A DNA stretch of 24,846 nucleotides from an uncultured Blautia sp. GTDB lineage: Bacteria; Bacillota; Clostridia; Lachnospirales; Lachnospiraceae. A model generated the notes under the pieces. It did no database searches. It saw only the letters and a program-made list of their open reading frames with translations, and was not told where the DNA came from. This document shows, one piece after another, positions 22,093 through 24,846 of this stretch (the first letter of the stretch is position 1; each line of letters starts with the position of its first letter). The position numbers and the translations under genes are program-made. The stretch is from positions 1-24,846 of the forward strand of contig UQAX01000040.1 of assembly GCA_900539145.1 (NCBI GenBank). The letters are read 5' to 3'.

Positions 22093-22444
22093 CTTTTCTT
22101 CTCCCTTTTTTAATCATAATCTGTGTAACCAGCCCTGTAACAACCATCACGACTACTGTGGTTATGGCAGTAATCATCAGCACCGGCACAACAACAGGAC
22201 GCAGAGCATCCCATGACTCCAATAATCCCACTGCCGCCGGAATAAACATCACCGGCATAATCTCAATGAGAAAAACTGCCGCATCTTTTACCTGTTCTAC
22301 TTTTAAAATTCCTGTACAAAGCGCCAGAAGCATGAGCATCAGTCCGTATACACTTGCAGGTATGGGTAACGGTAGAAACATTTTTAATCCTTCTCCTAAG
22401 AAGGAGAGAAATAAAATAATACTGAATTGTCGCAAAAACTTCAT
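22073..22444 (-). CDS. lrgA: LrgA/CidA family holin-like protein
   Basis: This 123-residue protein has four hydrophobic segments and the LrgA family pattern of a charged start (MKFLRQFSII), LPLPIPASVYGLMLMLLAL, and FIPAAVGLLESW. It partners LrgB; the pair's known roles range from control of murein hydrolases to pyruvate uptake. The C-terminal tail is basic (KKGRRKD). It is the first gene of lrgA-lrgB-gntR, with AGAGG about nine bases before the ATG and a strong promoter plus operator upstream. Confidence 0.9.
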   Translation of the reverse strand: MKFLRQFSIILFLSFLGEGLKMFLPLPIPASVYGLMLMLLALCTGILKVEQVKDAAVFLIEIMPVMFIPAAVGLLESWDALRPVVVPVLMITAITTVVVMVVTGLVTQIMIKKGRRKDERVSE

Positions 22445-22470
22445 TTCTATATCCTCTCTTGTACTTTCAT

Positions 22471-22481
22471 TGGTACTACCA
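22471..22481 (-). promoter_or_regulatory. FCD/GntR operator
   Basis: TGGTA-C-TACCA, read TGGTAGTACCA on the minus strand, matches the FCD-subfamily consensus TNGTNNNACNA at every fixed position. It starts two bases after the -10 box and covers the expected start point, so binding would block transcription. Confidence 0.7.
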
Positions 22482-22483
22482 GT

Positions 22484-22512
22484 AGTATAGGCATTTTACG
22501 CAGTAAAGTCAA
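22484..22512 (-). promoter_or_regulatory. lrgAB-gntR promoter
   Basis: On the minus strand TTGACT (22507-22512) and TATACT (22484-22489) are spaced by 17 bases. Confidence 0.85.
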
Positions 22513-22523
22513 TATAGACAACC

Positions 22524-22552
22524 TGTTTTTCCTGTGATAGCATGGATATAAT
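22524..22552 (+). promoter_or_regulatory. Possible pepT promoter
   Basis: A perfect TATAAT (22547-22552) is preceded at 17 bases by a weak TGTTTT (22524-22529). It lies back to back with the lrgAB promoter. Confidence 0.45.
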
Positions 22553-22575
22553 ATGAAACGTAAAGGAGAATAAAT

Positions 22576-23796
22576 ATGACTGTATTAGAACGTTTTTTGA
22601 ATTATGTTGTGGTAGAAACCACCTCTGATCCTTACTCTGAAAGCTTTCCAAGTACCAAAAGCCAGTTGGATTTCGGACATACTTTAATGGAGGAAATGAA
22701 AGAATTAGGACTTACAGATGTTGCTCAGGATGAATATGGATATGTTTTCGGTACTATTCCGTCTACTATTCCCGATTACAAAGGAAAAGTTTTAGGTCTG
22801 ATTGCCCACATGGACACAGCGCCTGCTGCCTCCGGAAAAAATGTCAAACCAAGAATGATTAAAAATTATGACGGAACAGAAATTGTATTAAATGCGGAGA
22901 AAAAAATCGTAATGACACCGGAAGATTTCCCTTCTTTGAAGGAATATGTGGGGCAGGATTTAGTTGTAACAGATGGTCTTACTCTACTGGGCGGTGACGA
23001 CAAAGCCGGCGTGGCAGAAATTATGACTGCCGCAGAATACCTTATCGGACATCCGGAAATTCCTCACGGACCTATTCGTGTGGGCTTTACTCCTGATGAA
23101 GAAGTGGGAAAAGGCGCTGATTTCTTTGATGTTAAAAAATTCGGCGCAGATTTTGCCTATACCGTAGACGGCGGCGAATGCGGAGAACTGGAATATGAAA
23201 ACTTCAATGCTGCCAGCGCTTTTGTAGATTTCACAGGTCTTAGTATTCATCCCGGTTCTGCTAAAAACAAAATGGTAAATGCCCTGCTTTTGGCAATGGA
23301 ATTTCAAGGTATGATGCCGGAAGCACAGAAACCGGAGCACACAGAAGGCAGAGAAGGCTTTATTCATTTAGATGTTATGGAAGGCTCTGTGGAACACGCA
23401 AGCTGTGAGTACATTGTTCGAGACCATGATTTTGATTTATTCAAAGAGAAAAAAGAATATATGCAGAGAGTTGCCGATTACATGAATGGAAAATATGGAG
23501 AAGGTACGGTAAGCCTGAGAATGGAAGACTCCTATTATAATATGAAACAGCAAATTGAACCCCATTACTTCTTAATCGAAAATGTGTTAAAAGTATATGA
23601 AAAACTGGATATTGAGCCAAAAATCCAGCCAATCCGAGGAGGTACAGACGGCTCACGCTTATCCTTTATGGGACTGCCATGCCCGAACCTTGGAACAGGA
23701 GGACATAATTTCCATGGACACTTTGAATACGTGTGCGTACAGTCTATGGAAAAATGCGCGGAAGTGTTGATTGAGCTTGTGAAAACTTTTGATTGA
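22576..23796 (+). CDS. pepT: Peptidase T (tripeptide aminopeptidase)
   Basis: PepT is a cytosolic two-zinc aminopeptidase of family M20B that removes the N-terminal residue of tripeptides. The 406-residue protein shows the metal-binding IAHMDTAPA (H78, D80), GGDDKAGVAEI (D141), TPDEEVGKGADFFD (E175/E176), TVDGGECGELEYENF (D198) and the C-terminal GGHNFHGHFEYV with its histidine. The length and the IRGGTDGSRLSFMGLPCPNL block are standard. AAAGGAG precedes the ATG. It stands alone, next to the edge of a mobile element. Confidence 0.97.
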   Translation: MTVLERFLNYVVVETTSDPYSESFPSTKSQLDFGHTLMEEMKELGLTDVAQDEYGYVFGTIPSTIPDYKGKVLGLIAHMDTAPAASGKNVKPRMIKNYDGTEIVLNAEKKIVMTPEDFPSLKEYVGQDLVVTDGLTLLGGDDKAGVAEIMTAAEYLIGHPEIPHGPIRVGFTPDEEVGKGADFFDVKKFGADFAYTVDGGECGELEYENFNAASAFVDFTGLSIHPGSAKNKMVNALLLAMEFQGMMPEAQKPEHTEGREGFIHLDVMEGSVEHASCEYIVRDHDFDLFKEKKEYMQRVADYMNGKYGEGTVSLRMEDSYYNMKQQIEPHYFLIENVLKVYEKLDIEPKIQPIRGGTDGSRLSFMGLPCPNLGTGGHNFHGHFEYVCVQSMEKCAEVLIELVKTFD

Positions 23797-23851
23797 TTTA
23801 GAAGATAAAGAAAATATCTATACCGATATATTTCGATTACTTGATATTCGC

Positions 23852-23914
23852 AGAGGATAATAAATTCTATTTTACGGAGCTGATTACTGTGAAAAAAGTA
23901 AATCACCATCCTCT
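23852..23914 (+). other. Long-range hairpin after pepT
   Basis: AGAGGAT (23852-23858) is exactly complementary to ATCCTCT (23908-23914), with inner GATTACT/AGTAAATC pairing. It could end pepT transcripts, though the T content after the stem is low. A tiny GTG frame within it is not credible as a gene. Confidence 0.4.
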
Positions 23915-23986
23915 TAAAATATAATTTTCTACGTAATTATATATCTCTAATTCTACCCTGTTTTCTTCAACAACACAAGTAACTTC

Positions 23987-24036
23987 CATGATGTAATGTA
24001 TAGAGGGTGGATTACACCAAAAAACATTACATCATG
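23987..24036. repeat. 13-bp inverted repeat with inner hairpin at mobile-element edge
   Basis: CATGATGTAATGT (23987-23999) and its exact complement (24024-24036) flank a centre holding GGTG-GATTA-CACC (24006-24018). The rest of the gap from 23915 holds nothing else I recognise. With no T-run it is more likely a binding site or end structure of the mobile element than a terminator. Confidence 0.6.
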
Positions 24037-24065
24037 ACTGGCGGCTCATTTGTGGCGAATGAAAA

Positions 24066-24112
24066 GACAGTTATGATAAAGGAGGGATGCCCTCAAACCT
24101 ACCGTAACTGTC
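24066..24112 (+). promoter_or_regulatory. Structured leader upstream of tnpV
   Basis: GACAGTTA (24066-24073) pairs with TAACTGTC (24105-24112), enclosing a tight GAGGG-ATG-CCCTC hairpin (24082-24094). AAAGGAGGG in the inner stem resembles a ribosome site. The whole lies 28 bases before the tnpV ATG and could modulate its expression. Confidence 0.5.
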
Positions 24113-24140
24113 AACCACATTCCCACGAAAGGAGCCTTGT

Positions 24141-24491
24141 ATGGAACTGACTTACACCAAATGCGGTGACTATCTCATTCCCAACCTTGTGTTATCGGAC
24201 ACCAAAGAGTACCATATCGGGAAATATGGCCGGTTGCGCCGTGCCTACTTAAAAGAACACCGGCCCATTCTGTATACTGATCTCATTGTCACCGAAAAGC
24301 TGTTTCCCCACTTGGAGGAAATCGACATCGCCTGCCGGGAGCGGTTGGAAATCATTGAAAAAGCCATGATGCAGCAAGATGGCGTCACAGAAGCTCTGAA
24401 AGCTACCGACCAGATGGTATGGGTGCGCTCCATGAACTCCATCCACAACAGGACCGAGGAAATCGTCCTGGCTGAACTGATCTACTGTTGA
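24141..24491 (+). CDS. tnpV: TnpV, transposon-encoded protein
   Basis: This 116-residue protein matches the TnpV family of small proteins carried by Tn4451-like and related conjugative or mobilisable elements of clostridia. Recognisable segments are DYLIPNLVLSDTKEYHIGKY at the start, GRLRRAYLKEHRP and VRSMNSIHNRTEEIVLAELIY at the end. Its exact role in transposition is not established. AAAGGAG precedes the ATG. The codons are richer in G and C than the chromosome genes to the left, consistent with horizontal acquisition. It is followed after 13 bases by a DUF6809-like gene. Confidence 0.9.
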   Translation: MELTYTKCGDYLIPNLVLSDTKEYHIGKYGRLRRAYLKEHRPILYTDLIVTEKLFPHLEEIDIACRERLEIIEKAMMQQDGVTEALKATDQMVWVRSMNSIHNRTEEIVLAELIYC

Positions 24492-24504
24492 GGGAGGGAA
24501 CGCC

Positions 24505-24780
24505 ATGATATTAGAAGCCATGTATAACGGAGAGTTTTATCCCTGTGAAACCGTTGTTCCCACATCCCCGGAATACCGCAAGGCAGTCCAAACCTGTGCA
24601 GCGTTGATGGATCAGTTATCCCAGCGGCTCAGCAAAGAGGACTATGCTCTGGTGGAGGAACTCCGGGCGCAGAACGCTATTGCCCAATGCGAGGAAAGTG
24701 AGAGCCATTTCAAGTATGGCTTTTCGGCGGGGCTGATTGTCCAGCAGGAAGCCCATGAACAGCTGCAAAACAAGAAATAA
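24505..24780 (+). CDS. DUF6809-like mobile-element protein
   Basis: A 91-residue protein beginning MILEAMYNGEFYPCE and ending in a helical, acidic tail. I recognise the type from the cargo of clostridial conjugative elements, where it often follows tnpV; I assign it to DUF6809 by memory of the pattern, with moderate confidence. It has no membrane segment and no catalytic motif. AGGGAGG lies before the ATG, and the 13-base gap from tnpV implies one operon. In the 60-base line 24541-24600, 34 bases are G or C, against 26 in the pepT line 22621-22680, fitting a foreign origin. Confidence 0.7.
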   Translation: MILEAMYNGEFYPCETVVPTSPEYRKAVQTCAALMDQLSQRLSKEDYALVEELRAQNAIAQCEESESHFKYGFSAGLIVQQEAHEQLQNKK

Positions 24781-24794
24781 AGCAATGGCCGAGT

Positions 24795-24841
24795 CAAGAC
24801 CACCGGCTTAGCCGGTGGCTTGCTTTGACCCTATAAGGGTC
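24795..24841. repeat. Two strong hairpins, possible insertion-sequence end
   Basis: CCACCGGC-TTA-GCCGGTGG (24800-24818), flanked by CAAG/CTTG with one bulge, is followed by GACCCT-ATA-AGGGTC (24827-24841). Sub-terminal hairpins of this kind mark the ends of IS200/IS605-family elements; the window stops five bases later, so the element cannot be confirmed. A rho-independent terminator for tnpV-DUF6809 is the alternative, though no clear T-run follows. Confidence 0.5.
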
Positions 24842-24846
24842 TATTA

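Noticed and set aside
23889..23924. GTG-initiated 11-codon frame after pepT
   Set aside because: Too short, lies inside a hairpin and has no spaced ribosome site.
1..24846. CRISPR arrays, tRNA and rRNA genes
   Set aside because: I saw no regularly spaced direct repeats, no cloverleaf with TTCGAATC-type arm and no rRNA-like segments on either strand.

Overview
The window looks like chromosomal DNA from a gut Clostridium-group Firmicute, most likely Lachnospiraceae and perhaps Blautia-like. The genus is inferred; no rRNA is present to settle it. Support comes from the gdpP-rplI-dnaB and rpsF-ssb-rpsR orders, a MecA adaptor, an AGGAGG-type ribosome site before most genes, many TTGACA/TATAAT-type promoters with 17-base spacers, a TPP riboswitch before a short-form thiC, ECF-type vitamin uptake, and a conjugative-element type tnpV. 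Most of the window is about 40-43% GC by eye; the last ~900 bases are clearly richer in GC.

Layout. 1-3900: mecA, then a divergent pair of small redox genes (DUF1858 protein and a 56-residue 2[4Fe-4S] ferredoxin), a 340-base gene-free stretch packed with hairpins and a 139-base palindromic element, a MerR regulator, and riboswitch-controlled thiC. 3885-4210: a compact module resembling a type I toxin-antitoxin: a 29-residue hydrophobic peptide gene and a convergent short antisense RNA sharing one bidirectional terminator. 4214-12241 (minus strand): gdpP-rplI-dnaB with its own promoter and palindromes, and upstream of it a seven-gene unit running zinc-ribbon membrane protein, class B sortase, sirtuin, DUF951, rpsF, ssb, rpsR. 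12311-14974 (minus): coenzyme A genes coaBC, a probable pantothenate ECF S component, and coaX.

15150-20581 (plus): a YoaK-type membrane protein with an AraC regulator, a GH13 alpha-glucosidase, and feoA-feoB for ferrous iron uptake. 20662-22444 (minus): lrgA-lrgB with a co-transcribed FCD-type GntR regulator; a perfect FCD-type operator lies beside the promoter, so the operon probably regulates itself. 22576-23796 (plus): pepT. From about 23930 to the end: the edge of a mobile element with inverted repeats, a structured leader, tnpV, a DUF6809 gene and two strong hairpins that may begin a further insertion sequence.

The strongest unusual signals are the 3885-4210 toxin/antisense module, whose toxin ribosome site is complementary to its own terminator stem; the hairpin-dense region 1503-1819; a family of related intergenic hairpins found three times; and paired perfect palindromes at the gdpP promoter. 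All calls are from reading the sequence; no database search was possible.
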